This document shows, piece by piece, positions 1 to 8,342 of a DNA stretch of 64,000 bases. Source of the DNA: Propionigenium maris DSM 9537 (GTDB lineage Bacteria; Fusobacteriota; Fusobacteriia; Fusobacteriales; Fusobacteriaceae). The notes beneath the pieces are model-generated. The model saw only the letters and a list, made by a program, of their open reading frames with translations. It had not been told where the DNA came from and did no database searches. How positions within the stretch are numbered: the stretch's first letter is position 1; each line of letters starts with the position of its first letter. The position numbers were made by a program, and so were the translations under genes. The stretch is taken from assembly GCF_027925155.1 (NCBI RefSeq), contig NZ_BSDY01000004.1:62001-126000 (forward strand). Reading direction: 5' to 3'.

Positions 1-267
1 TTTCATCTCATATCCCTCATAGAAGTGGAATCTTCCCTTCATTGCAAGTACCTCTACTCCACCGATCTTACCGAATACAAGCTTTCCAGCATGACCAGCA
101 ACTGTAGATACTGGGAAGTTAGGGATCTCCTCATAGTCGATCTCAACTCTTTCCTCTATATAATCTACTAGGTCCCCTAGTCCAGATCCTAAAATTATAG
201 CAACCTTTGGTCTATACTCAACCTTATTTTGAAGATAGTTAACTGTTTCCATTACCTTATCGTACAT
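1..267 (-). CDS. punA: Purine nucleoside phosphorylase (partial, C-terminus beyond window)
   Basis: The 89 N-terminal residues read MYDKVMETVNYLQNK, then PKVAIILGSGLGDL, and later AGHAGKLVFGKIGG and MKGRFHFYEGYEM. The glycine-rich GSGLG loop (phosphate binding) and the RFHFYEGY block are typical of trimeric purine nucleoside phosphorylases, which split guanosine and inosine into base and ribose-1-phosphate. The ATG has a GGAGGGA Shine-Dalgarno directly upstream. It lies 13 bases behind the membrane/GNAT gene, so the two probably share a transcript. The rest of the gene lies left of the window. Confidence 0.9.
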   Translation of the reverse strand, partial: MYDKVMETVNYLQNKVEYRPKVAIILGSGLGDLVDYIEERVEIDYEEIPNFPVSTVAGHAGKLVFGKIGGVEVLAMKGRFHFYEGYEMK

Positions 268-280
268 GATTCCCTCCATA

Positions 281-892
281 TTAAATAGTTTTCACATATT
301 CGTTTTCTTGTTTTTTTACAAACCCCATCTTTTCAAGATATTCAGCGTGATCCTTAGTTTTAGCCCTTGCATGAAGTTCCTTATATCCCTTAAGCAGAAG
401 GCTGGTCTTATTCTTTTCTAGGAAATGCCTTGCTATCTTGAAATCTCTATATTCTTTTGTAACATAATCCATCTCTATATAAAAAGCTTCAGTACTTACT
501 GCTTTCCCCACTAGTACTCCTGCTATATTATTGTTCCTTAGAAAATAATATGCCACCTTATCCTTATCCTCAGAGATATCGTAGTATTCCTCTATCTCCT
601 CAATATTGCTATCTATAAAGTGTTTAAAGTACTTTGAATCCATCTCTGCTTCCACCATTGCAAAGTCTTCCTTCTTGGTATAGATAATATACAGATAATA
701 TATATCTATAAAAACTATTCCCAAGTTTAGAAGCCCCGTGGGCAGAGATCCTATCATAAAACCAAAGGTAGAGAACATTGCCCCGCCAAATAAGTTAATC
801 CACCTCAGCTTTACTATCGAACTCATAGTTAAAGAAACCAATATGACTACTGAAGCCATGTAGCCAAACCAATCAATCCAGTTAATAGACAT
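281..892 (-). CDS. YgjV-like membrane domain fused to GNAT-type acetyltransferase domain
   Basis: The 203-residue protein has two parts. Residues 1-75 hold about three hydrophobic segments starting INWIDWFGYMASVVILVSL, resembling the YgjV-type inner-membrane family. Residues 85-200 are soluble and look like a GNAT N-acetyltransferase fold: acidic alpha/beta N-part, VAYYFLRNNNIAGVLVG, and a late ARHFLEKN...ELHARAKTKDHAEYLEKMGF segment typical of the GNAT C-terminal half. The substrate is unknown. It has a GGAGGAG ribosome site and a near-consensus promoter, and leads a likely two-gene unit with punA. The GNAT assignment is by pattern only. Confidence 0.6.
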   Translation of the reverse strand: MSINWIDWFGYMASVVILVSLTMSSIVKLRWINLFGGAMFSTFGFMIGSLPTGLLNLGIVFIDIYYLYIIYTKKEDFAMVEAEMDSKYFKHFIDSNIEEIEEYYDISEDKDKVAYYFLRNNNIAGVLVGKAVSTEAFYIEMDYVTKEYRDFKIARHFLEKNKTSLLLKGYKELHARAKTKDHAEYLEKMGFVKKQENEYVKTI

Positions 893-925
893 TTTACTCC
901 TCCATTTACCAAGACTGCATCTTAA

Positions 926-954
926 ATTATATAAAAATCTTAAGATTTAGTCAA
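926..954 (-). promoter_or_regulatory. Promoter of the membrane/GNAT-punA unit with palindromic spacer
   Basis: On the minus strand, TTGACT (949-954) and TATAAT (926-931) are separated by exactly 17 bases. The spacer contains the perfect 14-base palindrome AAATCTTAAGATTT (935-948), placed where a dimeric regulator could block or activate RNA polymerase. The rest of the 893-1204 gap is AT-rich; besides this promoter and the terminator at 1121-1178 I see nothing in it. Confidence 0.75.
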
Positions 955-1120
955 TGCTATTTGTAATACTTACCTACATATATATATGCAATAAATACGT
1001 TTTCCTTTTATATATTATCACACTTCCAAAAAAACAATATGCCTTCTGTCCTATTTGTTCTATTTTTAGCTTAAAAACTCTTTTATAGCACAGAAAACAC
1101 AGAAGTAGTGAAGAGGGATC

Positions 1121-1178
1121 AAAAAAAAATAACAGATCCTCAGCCTTTATTTATTTTTGCCAAAGTATCTGTTATTTT
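1121..1178 (-). terminator. Intrinsic terminator after the PP2C phosphatase gene
   Basis: Read on the minus strand, AATAACAGAT (1167-1176) pairs perfectly with ATCTGTTATT (1128-1137) and is followed by eight or nine U residues. The loop is long (29 bases). It lies about 27 bases past the stop codon at 1205 and ends the rapZ-uvrC operon. Confidence 0.75.
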
Positions 1179-1204
1179 ATGTCTAATTCTAATATTTGAA
1201 GTAA

Positions 1205-2716
1205 TTATTCAGTATTTTTAAGGACCACAAAGGTCAGATCGTCTACCTGCTCATAGTCACCTCTGAAGACGTTTACAGCCTCTAGAATAGCTGCCTTTAT
1301 CTCCTCTGCATTTCTGTCCTTATTTTCAAGAATTACATTTTTAAGTCTGTCTATACCAAACATATCACGACTGGAGTTTTCAGCCTCTGTAATACCGTCT
1401 GTATAGTAGAGAAGTACATCTCCCTTGGAAAGTTTTACCTCTCCCAGCTTATACTGGTAGTTAGGTACAAAACCAATGGCCACTCCCTTTACATTGTGTT
1501 CCACTACTCGCCCCTCATCAGCCTTATAAACTATAAGAGGGTTGTGTCCTGCATTGGAGTAATAGAGAGTTCTCGTAGAGTACTCATACTTACTGTGGAA
1601 GAGGGTTACAAACATATCCTCAGTTATATCTGGATAGATAATATCGTTCAGATCTGTAAGCATCTCCGATGGGTAGATATCCTTAATATTCAGTGTTTTA
1701 AGTACCGACCTTATAAGGGCCATCAGGAAGGCTGCTGGTACACCCTTACCGCTGACATCTGCTATTGTAACGGATACCCTGTTGTCATCCCTTACACAGT
1801 AGTCGTAGTAGTCTCCTCCGACCTCCTTGGCCGGCTCAAAGTAGTTGGCTATCTCTAGACCAAACACCTTATTTATCTCCTTTGGAAGGATTCTCTTCTG
1901 GATTCTGGATGCTACCTCCAGCTCCTGAGACAGTCTTTCCTTTACAAGGAGCTCAGCATAGATCTGGGCATTATTTATAGCACTGGCCACCTGAATAGCC
2001 AGAGCAGAGATAGTTTCCTCATCGCTATCCACAAGTTTTTGCTTGTCCTCAATGATATAGATTACCCCTAGCTCCTTCCCCTTAACATTCAAGTCGGAGA
2101 TTATTACCGTCTCCTCTGCATCTACCTTAAATCCCTTGGAAAGGTCCTCATAAATATTTCTGTAGTCCTCCCTGTTAAACTTCTCAAGGGTTTCCTGTGG
2201 ATAGCTCAGGTTCCCCTTAAACATTATATTACCCTTGGTTTTCTTGTTTACCAGTTCCCCCTCTTCCCAGAGGTAGAGGGATATCTTCTTGGCACCAGTA
2301 AGCACAAAGTAAGCATCCAGTATTATATCTATTATTCTTTCCAGCTCTATTATTGAAAGAACTGTTCTGGCCACTGCATTTAGGTTGGAGAGGTTGGCTA
2401 CTCTCTTTTCCAGGATCTGGTTACTGTACTCAAGCTGGGTGGATTTTTTTATGAGGGTATCATAGGTTATATCCAGTTCCTTTCTGTACTCCCTCAGCTC
2501 ATCTATGGAGTTTTCCAGTTCCCTGTCCTGCTTTCTTATCTGATCCAGGGTAGATTCATACTCCTCCTGTACCTCCTCGGAGCCGTGTTCAAGCTCCTCC
2601 TTATCCCTAAGCCTTTTCAGCATAGTCAGCATCTCATTGTTATATCTCTGATGTATCTTTCCTGCCACTACTCCTAAAATTACAATCCAGGTAAATGTCA
2701 CCAAGACAAATAGCAT
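1205..2716 (-). CDS. Membrane-anchored GAF/SpoIIE-type (PP2C) serine phosphatase
   Basis: Taken as 503 residues from the ATG whose first base is the last base of the preceding stop codon (TAATG) with GGGGGA upstream; an in-frame TTG lies five codons earlier. The N-terminus is one membrane helix (LFVLVTFTWIVILGVVAG), followed by a coiled coil (about 25-110, rich in E/K/L), a GAF-like sensor domain (about 110-260) and a C-terminal RsbU/SpoIIE phosphatase domain with the metal-site motifs EVGGDYYDY, VSGKGVPAAFLMAL, NAGHNP and YYTDGITEA. Family members dephosphorylate anti-sigma-factor antagonists. No such antagonist or kinase is encoded here, so the target is unknown. Translationally coupled to the lipoprotein gene. 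Confidence 0.85.
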   Translation of the reverse strand: MLFVLVTFTWIVILGVVAGKIHQRYNNEMLTMLKRLRDKEELEHGSEEVQEEYESTLDQIRKQDRELENSIDELREYRKELDITYDTLIKKSTQLEYSNQILEKRVANLSNLNAVARTVLSIIELERIIDIILDAYFVLTGAKKISLYLWEEGELVNKKTKGNIMFKGNLSYPQETLEKFNREDYRNIYEDLSKGFKVDAEETVIISDLNVKGKELGVIYIIEDKQKLVDSDEETISALAIQVASAINNAQIYAELLVKERLSQELEVASRIQKRILPKEINKVFGLEIANYFEPAKEVGGDYYDYCVRDDNRVSVTIADVSGKGVPAAFLMALIRSVLKTLNIKDIYPSEMLTDLNDIIYPDITEDMFVTLFHSKYEYSTRTLYYSNAGHNPLIVYKADEGRVVEHNVKGVAIGFVPNYQYKLGEVKLSKGDVLLYYTDGITEAENSSRDMFGIDRLKNVILENKDRNAEEIKAAILEAVNVFRGDYEQVDDLTFVVLKNTE

Positions 2717-3759
2717 TACTGAATCCCCCAATCTAAGCTTCTCTGCTTCTTAACTTCTTTCTTTTCCTCTATTCCACGGGCTTTTACCTGAGTTCTTTCA
2801 AGAACATCCTCTAAAAGTATTCCCTCCTCTATGATCACAAGGTTTTCAAGGGTCGTCTCTGTTATCCTTATCCTCATATCATAACCCTTGTAGTATCCTC
2901 TCAGGGTATCTCCTCCGTGGTAGAATACATATTCCCCGTCACTTACTGTATATCCCTTTAACCTGCTGCTCTCAAGGATCAGAATAGGGGTAGCAAAATC
3001 TCCTCTTACTGCCACTAACTCCCTTATATCCTTTTCATCTAGGTTTTCAAGGTAGAGAGGCTCCTCTATACTCTGAAGCTCCCTTGAGATTCCAGTTGGA
3101 TTAAAGAGATCTATCTCCTTTGAGGCCCAGTATCTCTCTCCCTTGCTGTGATCTGCATAGGGATCATCTATCTTCACCACAAGGCTGAGCCTCATGGCAT
3201 TGAGCACCTGGAAGAACTCCTTCCTCTCGTTTCTTACTTCCTCCATGAGTCTCTGCTTATCCAACTCAGTATAGATCTTATTTCCGTCAAACTCACCCTC
3301 TTTGTTGGTTACAGTAAGCCAGAAGTACACCTGCTTATTTAGGTAGGACTGAATACTTCCGCCCCTTTCAGTAACTGCCACATCTATACTACTGTCGATC
3401 TCTGCTCTCTGGAAGGTATCTAAGTCCGAAGCAGTCTTTATATAGAGCTCCTCATCATCTAGGAACTCTCCCCTTTTAAACTTTTCCAGGGAAGCATAGA
3501 GCTCCTGAGATACAAGGAGGTTCAGACTCTTATTTTCAAGAAGCATCTTCTTTCCTGCCAGCTCAAAGGCCTTGAAAAACTCTATTCTTTCATAGTAGTT
3601 TTCTGGAAACTCAACCTCATAGAGGTCTATATTGTTTCTTCCCTCCACTATCTTTTCATCCTTAAACTCTACCTTTTCATAAAGATCCTGCCTGGGGATA
3701 AAACTCTTACACCCCATTAAACTTGCCGTAATAGCTACAATTAAAAGTATTTTTTTCAT
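2716..3759 (-). CDS. Predicted lipoprotein of unknown function
   Basis: The product (347 residues from the ATG preceded by AAAGGG; another ATG lies two codons upstream) begins MKKILLIVAITASLMGCKSF, a lipoprotein signal with lipobox LMGC. The mature part is long, charged and soluble, with mixed helix and strand and no family I recognise. It lies between a single receiver domain and a PP2C phosphatase in one operon and overlaps the phosphatase start, so a role as the outward-facing sensor of that module is a reasonable inference. Nothing in the sequence shows enzymatic activity. Confidence 0.75.
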   Translation of the reverse strand: MKKILLIVAITASLMGCKSFIPRQDLYEKVEFKDEKIVEGRNNIDLYEVEFPENYYERIEFFKAFELAGKKMLLENKSLNLLVSQELYASLEKFKRGEFLDDEELYIKTASDLDTFQRAEIDSSIDVAVTERGGSIQSYLNKQVYFWLTVTNKEGEFDGNKIYTELDKQRLMEEVRNERKEFFQVLNAMRLSLVVKIDDPYADHSKGERYWASKEIDLFNPTGISRELQSIEEPLYLENLDEKDIRELVAVRGDFATPILILESSRLKGYTVSDGEYVFYHGGDTLRGYYKGYDMRIRITETTLENLVIIEEGILLEDVLERTQVKARGIEEKKEVKKQRSLDWGIQ

Positions 3760-3774
3760 ATCCATCCCTTTCTC

Positions 3775-4137
3775 TTAAGATATAACCTCTACTATTCTTT
3801 CACTCAAGTAATCTATATCAAAGGGTTTTGGTATAAACTCCTCAATCTTTACTCCAAGGTTATCAATTACATTTTCCATATGGCTAAAAGCACTCAGCAT
3901 AAATACTGGAACATTAGCATCTATCTTTCTTATCTTCTGTATTGCCTCTAAGCCATTCATCTGGGGCATCTGGATATCCAGTATAATAAGGTCCGGTTTC
4001 ATGGTACTCACCATATCCAGACCTACTATGGCACTCTCTGCTTCTAAACAGTGGTACCCGATGTCCTCTATCACCTCTCGCAGGAGAAACCTTATGCTCA
4101 TCTCATCATCTATTACCAATACTTTCTTCTTCGACAT
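3775..4137 (-). CDS. Single-domain response regulator (CheY-like receiver)
   Basis: At 120 residues this is a receiver domain with no output domain. The acidic pocket is Asp10-Asp11, the phosphoacceptor Asp54 (IILDIQMPQMNG), the switch Ser82 (MLSAF) and Lys104 (IPKPFD). The gene starts inside the 3' end of uvrC (32-base overlap) with an AAGGA ribosome site there, so translation is probably coupled. No histidine kinase is adjacent. The neighbouring lipoprotein and PP2C phosphatase suggest a phospho-signalling set. The fold is clear; the partner is not. Confidence 0.9.
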   Translation of the reverse strand: MSKKKVLVIDDEMSIRFLLREVIEDIGYHCLEAESAIVGLDMVSTMKPDLIILDIQMPQMNGLEAIQKIRKIDANVPVFMLSAFSHMENVIDNLGVKIEEFIPKPFDIDYLSERIVEVIS

Positions 4138-5914
4138 TCTTCCTTAGCCCCCTATACACTTCTTCAGCTACACTTAAAGGAACAACTTCTGCCAGCTCCT
4201 CTATGGTAGCTTCCCTTATTTTTTTTACCGACCCAAATCTCTTTATTAACTTTTCCTTTCGTATCTTTCCTACTCCAAGTATATCATCAAGTTCACTCTT
4301 TAAAACCCTCTTGCTTCTAAGGGTCCTGTGATATGTTACTCCAAATCTGTGAGCTTCATCTCTCAGCCTCTGAAGAATCCTCAAACTTTCATCGTTATCT
4401 GCAAAAATATATGGCACATTTTCACCCAGCTTAAAGATCTCCTCCTCCCTTTTAGCAATACTTATTATATCCAAAAAAACTTCCTTTTTCAATCCTTTGA
4501 GTATTTCTCCTACAGAACTCAGTTGCCCCAGTCCACCATCTATAAGGATTAGATCTGGAAGTTCATGCTCCTTGAGCTTGGAGTATCTTCTAATCATGAC
4601 CTCCCTCATCATATGGAAGTCATCTGGAGTATCCTTGGTCTGTATCTTAAACTTCCTGTACTCCCTCTTGGCAAGTCTTCCCTCTATAGCCACAGACATG
4701 GAGCCCACAGCATCCTTTCCCTGGATATTGGAGATATCGAAACACTCTATCCTTCTGGGAACCCTTCTCAGCTCAAGGACCTCATAGAGCTGCATAAGCC
4801 CCTTTTCAAGGACACTCTTCTTCAGATAGTGATCCCTTATATCCTTCTCCAGGTTAAGATGGGCCATATTCAGGAGATCCAGCCTCCGGCTCTTTATCTT
4901 GGGAAAGTGAAGCTCTACACTCTTTTTCCTCTTACCTTCCCTCTTAAGGTTAAGCCATGAGGAGATGAGCTCTTCCTCCTCCTTATACTCCCCCTGAAAG
5001 GTTATATTGTCTGGTATGCCGTGCTTGGAGTAGTAGTCGGTAACTATCTCCTGGAAGAGATCTTCATAGATCTTTCCCTGAAGGTCTGTAGTAGAAGAGT
5101 TCTTCCCCAGTACCTTCCCCTCTATTATATTTAATACACAGAGGAAGAGCCTCCCTCCCTCAAGGGAGAAGATAAATATATCCTCCTCTATAGCCTTGCT
5201 GTACTCGGTAACCTGATTCTTCATCGCTGTTTCCAGCTCCTTCAGGTGATTCCTGTAGATGATCGCCTCCTCAAACCTCATCTCCTCAGAAGCTTTTCCC
5301 ATCCTTACTCTTATATCTTCAATTACCTCTCCGCCCCTTCCCTTGAGAAGCTTCTTGGCATTTTCCACCTGCTCCCTGTATCTATCGCCGATATTCTTAT
5401 AGGTACAGGGTCCCGGACAGAGATCCATAAAATATTTAAGACAAGGCCTGTCATAGGTCTTAGTCATATCCCTGTTACAGTCCCTTATCTTAAATATCTT
5501 TATAAGGGCTTTCTTCAGTTCCCAGACCCCTGCAGGATAGGGGCCAAAATAGTACCCGCTCTCTGTATTCAGTGCCTTTGTAGTTCTTATGACACTTATC
5601 TTGGGAAACTTCTCCTTGGAAAACCTTATATAGGGATAGGTTTTTTCATCCTTTAAAACTATATTGTACTTGGGAGTATACCTCTTTATGAGGTTATTTT
5701 CCAGGACCAGTGCATCCAGTTCTGTGTTGCATACTATGGTCTCTATAGCTTCTATATTTTTTACAAGCTCCCTTGTCTTTTCATCTCTGTGCTCCTTGTT
5801 AAAGTAGGAGTAGACCCTCCTTCTCAGGTTCTTGGCCTTTCCAATATAGATTATCTTATCCCCTTTTTTCATGAGATATACTCCTGGTTCAAGAGGGATA
5901 TTCAATTCCTTCAC
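4106..5914 (-). CDS. uvrC: Excinuclease ABC subunit C
   Basis: UvrC makes both incisions around UvrB-bound DNA lesions. The 602 residues match the usual length and show the N-terminal GIY-YIG nuclease (PGVYLMKKGDKIIYIGKAKNL), the cysteine cluster (RDCNRDM...CLKYFMDLCPGPC), a UVR motif near 200-235, the RNase H-like second nuclease (ECFDISNIQG, LILIDGGLGQL, RDEAHRFG) and C-terminal helix-hairpin-helices (ILGVGKIRKEKLIKRFG). It starts at GTG, 10 bases after rapZ, without an obvious Shine-Dalgarno, consistent with coupling to rapZ. uvrA is elsewhere in the window (27-30 kb). Confidence 0.97.
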   Translation of the reverse strand: MKELNIPLEPGVYLMKKGDKIIYIGKAKNLRRRVYSYFNKEHRDEKTRELVKNIEAIETIVCNTELDALVLENNLIKRYTPKYNIVLKDEKTYPYIRFSKEKFPKISVIRTTKALNTESGYYFGPYPAGVWELKKALIKIFKIRDCNRDMTKTYDRPCLKYFMDLCPGPCTYKNIGDRYREQVENAKKLLKGRGGEVIEDIRVRMGKASEEMRFEEAIIYRNHLKELETAMKNQVTEYSKAIEEDIFIFSLEGGRLFLCVLNIIEGKVLGKNSSTTDLQGKIYEDLFQEIVTDYYSKHGIPDNITFQGEYKEEEELISSWLNLKREGKRKKSVELHFPKIKSRRLDLLNMAHLNLEKDIRDHYLKKSVLEKGLMQLYEVLELRRVPRRIECFDISNIQGKDAVGSMSVAIEGRLAKREYRKFKIQTKDTPDDFHMMREVMIRRYSKLKEHELPDLILIDGGLGQLSSVGEILKGLKKEVFLDIISIAKREEEIFKLGENVPYIFADNDESLRILQRLRDEAHRFGVTYHRTLRSKRVLKSELDDILGVGKIRKEKLIKRFGSVKKIREATIEELAEVVPLSVAEEVYRGLRKNVEEESIGNR

Positions 5915-5924
5915 ATTTAATCTG

Positions 5925-6797
5925 CTAATCCCAATTTCCCCTTTCTTCCTCTCTGTGGCTCTTTATTACCTTGAGCCTGGAATTTTTACTGAACCTTTCA
6001 AAGAGATAGTTAATAAATGTAACCGATCTGTGCTTTCCGCCGCTACATCCTACTCCTATGGAAAGGTGGTTCTTTCCCTCTATGATAAAGTTTGGAATAA
6101 GAAACTCCAGCATATCCACCATCCTGTTGTAATACTCCTTGGAAACCTCTGGTTTCATCACATAGTCCCTCACCACCTGATCATTACCGGTTTTAGGTCT
6201 CAGCTCCTCTATATAGTAAGGGTTGGGCAGACACCTTACATCAAACATCATATCCAGATCGCTGGGGCTCCCATACTTAAATCCAAAGGACTGAAAGTGG
6301 ACCACTATCTCCTTCCCCTCCTCTAGGGATATTACCTCCTCTATATTCCTTCTAAGGGTTACAGGTCTCGTATAGGATGTATCTATTATAAGATCCGCCT
6401 GGGCCCTTATATCGCTTATTAGCTCCCTCTCCCTCTCTATACTCTTGAGAAGGGTTTTTTCCGATACAGGATGTTTTCTTCTGCTCAGGTTATATCTGTT
6501 TAATATCACATTATCTTCAGCGTCCAAAAATATCACTGTATAGGTAACTCCATATTCCTTCATCTTCTCTATAACCTTATCAAACTCATTGATATCCTCA
6601 AAACTTCTGATATCCATTCCCAGGGCTAGCTTTTTTTCATTTAACTCTCTCTTCTTCACAGACTTGAGAAGCCTACTTCCCACAAGGTAAGGTACATTAT
6701 CCACCACAAAGTAGTCCATATCTTCCAACGCATTGAGGGCTACAGTTTTTCCGGCTCCACTCATCCCTGTGACTATCACTACCTCTATACCCTTCAT
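5925..6797 (-). CDS. rapZ: RapZ/YvcJ-family nucleotide-binding protein
   Basis: The 290-residue protein has a Walker A P-loop at the N-terminus (VTGMSGAGKTVALNALEDM) and the C-terminal family signature (FGFKYGSPSDLDMMFDVRCLPNPY and IGVGCSGGKHRSV). In enterobacteria RapZ is an RNase E adaptor controlling GlmS through small RNAs; in Firmicutes (YvcJ) it is a GTPase/ATPase of less certain role. Which role applies here cannot be read from the sequence. It has a GGGGGA ribosome site and is the first gene of the operon running to 1205. Confidence 0.95.
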   Translation of the reverse strand: MKGIEVVIVTGMSGAGKTVALNALEDMDYFVVDNVPYLVGSRLLKSVKKRELNEKKLALGMDIRSFEDINEFDKVIEKMKEYGVTYTVIFLDAEDNVILNRYNLSRRKHPVSEKTLLKSIERERELISDIRAQADLIIDTSYTRPVTLRRNIEEVISLEEGKEIVVHFQSFGFKYGSPSDLDMMFDVRCLPNPYYIEELRPKTGNDQVVRDYVMKPEVSKEYYNRMVDMLEFLIPNFIIEGKNHLSIGVGCSGGKHRSVTFINYLFERFSKNSRLKVIKSHREEERGNWD

Positions 6798-6828
6798 CTA
6801 TCTCCCCCTGTATTTTGTAATCACTTAG

Positions 6829-6857
6829 ATTTTAACAGATTAAATGGGGGGATTCAA
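6829..6857 (-). promoter_or_regulatory. Promoter of the rapZ-uvrC operon
   Basis: On the minus strand TTGAAT (6852-6857) and TAAAAT (6829-6834) are spaced by 17 bases, with an extended -10 TG one base upstream of the hexamer. Transcription would start about 25 bases before the rapZ ATG. Confidence 0.7.
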
Positions 6858-6936
6858 GGGAACCTTGGTAAGGTATGTAATTATTTAAGAGGAAATTTCT
6901 ATATCAGAGAAAAAATTAAATTAGGGAGGTGATTTA

Positions 6937-7230
6937 TTGAAGAGCTTAGATAAGGTCATTAAAAGGATAGAGGAGGGATTCTTAGATACTCCCGTTGAAA
7001 TCACCTTGATCTCCACCGAGTTTAGTATCAGAAGGCTTATCTATATAACAGGGGTTGAGTTACGGGGAGGGTCCCTGCACCTGACCACAAATAAAACAAA
7101 CTATGCCTCCCTTCTGCTGGATGCAGTGGAAGAGGTTCACTACTATGGACCGGGATCCCTGGTATTTATAACTAAAAAGGGAGCCACTCTGACTCTGAGG
7201 CCAGCTGAAGATATCTTAAAGTTTGAATAA
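6937..7230 (+). CDS. Small conserved-looking protein of unknown function
   Basis: The 97-residue product starts at TTG behind a strong GGGAGGT site and ends before a good terminator, so it is a stand-alone gene. It has no signal peptide or membrane segment. The body alternates short beta strands (PVEITLISTEFSIRRLIYITGVELRGGSLHLTT, then GSLVFITKKGATLTLRP), suggesting a small beta-barrel-like fold. I do not recognise the family. It is transcribed divergently from rapZ. Confidence 0.75.
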   Translation: MKSLDKVIKRIEEGFLDTPVEITLISTEFSIRRLIYITGVELRGGSLHLTTNKTNYASLLLDAVEEVHYYGPGSLVFITKKGATLTLRPAEDILKFE

Positions 7231-7242
7231 ATTCAAAAAATT

Positions 7243-7277
7243 AAAAAAGGTGAAGAAGGGCGTCTTCACCTTTTTAA
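7243..7277 (+). terminator. Intrinsic terminator after the 97-residue gene
   Basis: AAAAAGGTGAAGA pairs with TCTTCACCTTTTT around a six-base loop. The A and T flanks make it usable on both strands. Confidence 0.85.
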
Positions 7278-7411
7278 TTGGGGCGTTTCATATTTCTATG
7301 AAACTTGAGAGAGTTTATTGCTTGCTACAGGTGTATAATACTCCCTCTTTGTGTTTTTTATGTGTTTTTGTAGTGTAGTTTTATATTTTTTTAAATTATT
7401 TCACTTCCCTC

Positions 7412-7894
7412 TTAAACCCTTCCCTTGAGGTAGTAGACCTCTCTGAGGCTTCGGCCCCTCAGGGAGCCGCATTGAATATAATTAAATCCAAGTTTATTTA
7501 AGAAGCTCTGGGAAACATCTATGCTTTCACGCCCTGCAAGGAGTATTCCTGCTCCGGTCCCCTCAATGGCATACCTGACCATATACCTGGTGATCTCATA
7601 GATCCTGCTCCTCCACTCCTCCCTTACATAGAGATCTACCTCATATATCCCTCTGCTTTCATCATAGGCTCTCAGTCCGCAGACCCCTATCAGCACCCTT
7701 GTCTCTGTGTGGAAAAACGGATAGTAGATCTCACCGCAGCTCCTTCTGTCCCATACATCCCTCAATAGCTTTATCTTCTCTCCCACACACTCTTCTACTC
7801 TGTAATCTCCCCACAGCTCCATGGCAAGCTTCCTATCCTCTATCTTCCAGACTGAAAAAGGTATCCTTCCCAAATTTTCTTTTCTCTCATCCAT
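7412..7894 (-). CDS. GNAT-family N-acetyltransferase-like protein
   Basis: The 160-residue sequence resembles the RimJ/RimL-type (Acetyltransf_3) branch: IPFSVWKIEDRKLAMELWGD at the start, a central VLIGVCGLRAYDESRGIYEVDLYV strand pair, and the late YAIEGTGAGILLAGRESIDVSQSFLNKLGFNYI block, where a neighbour-aware GNAT typically has its N-x-x-S-x-x-x-x-x-x-x-G-F signature. The classical acetyl-CoA loop is poorly conserved, so activity is uncertain. It has a GGGGGA ribosome site. The gap to its left (7278-7411) contains only an 8-bp perfect inverted repeat at 7284-7303. Confidence 0.6.
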   Translation of the reverse strand: MDERKENLGRIPFSVWKIEDRKLAMELWGDYRVEECVGEKIKLLRDVWDRRSCGEIYYPFFHTETRVLIGVCGLRAYDESRGIYEVDLYVREEWRSRIYEITRYMVRYAIEGTGAGILLAGRESIDVSQSFLNKLGFNYIQCGSLRGRSLREVYYLKGRV

Positions 7895-7990
7895 CTCTAT
7901 TCCCCCTATCTCAAACTTCGGTCTCTTATAGTTATTTTACTCCCTCCCCACTACCCACTCCTTCTTTATATCTTCATTTTCTTCAACAAA

Positions 7991-8303
7991 AAATAACGTG
8001 ACGTTGCATCCTGTTAATCATCTGGGCTCCTCATTACTTTAACCTAAGTTGCTACTTAAAGAAATGACCGCTAGAAAATCTTAAAACCAAAGTTTTTTAG
8101 TCACGAATTTACACGAATTTTCTAAATAAAAGCACTTTAGCCAATTGAACAAAATCGAAAAGACATCATTTGTGAAAATGCTTCCCACTTGTTTTACATT
8201 CTAATTTGTGTCATTAGTGGCAAATGTTTTGAATTTCATCTAAAGGTAGTAACTTAAGTTACTTTATGTAGTTTTTTATAAATCCTACACTTCCCTTAAT
8301 AAT
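7991..8303 (+). repeat. Dispersed repeat, copy A (long form), in a 450-base intergenic gap
   Basis: Both ends match the copy at 53.6 kb. The left end (7994-8040) has AACGTGACGTTGCATCCTG, a small hairpin with TGA loop, then AATCAT...ATTACTTT. The right end (about 8282-8303) has TACACTTCCCTTAATAATAA, which abuts a terminator exactly as in copies B and C. About 220 extra bases lie in between, including TCACGAATTTACACGAATTTT. No plausible gene is present in 7895-8342. Confidence 0.6.
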
Positions 8304-8330
8304 AAAAAAGCTGCAGATAATCTGCAGCTC
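8304..8330 (-). terminator. Intrinsic terminator after the duplicated small-membrane-protein genes
   Basis: On the minus strand AGCTGCAGA and TCTGCAGCT form a 9-bp stem with a three-base loop, followed by a U run. Confidence 0.85.
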
Positions 8331-8342
8331 TAAATCTATCTA

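Noticed and set aside
7284-7303. Perfect 8-bp inverted repeat as a terminator for the GNAT gene
   Set aside because: No U run follows on either strand, so it is noted only as an inverted repeat.
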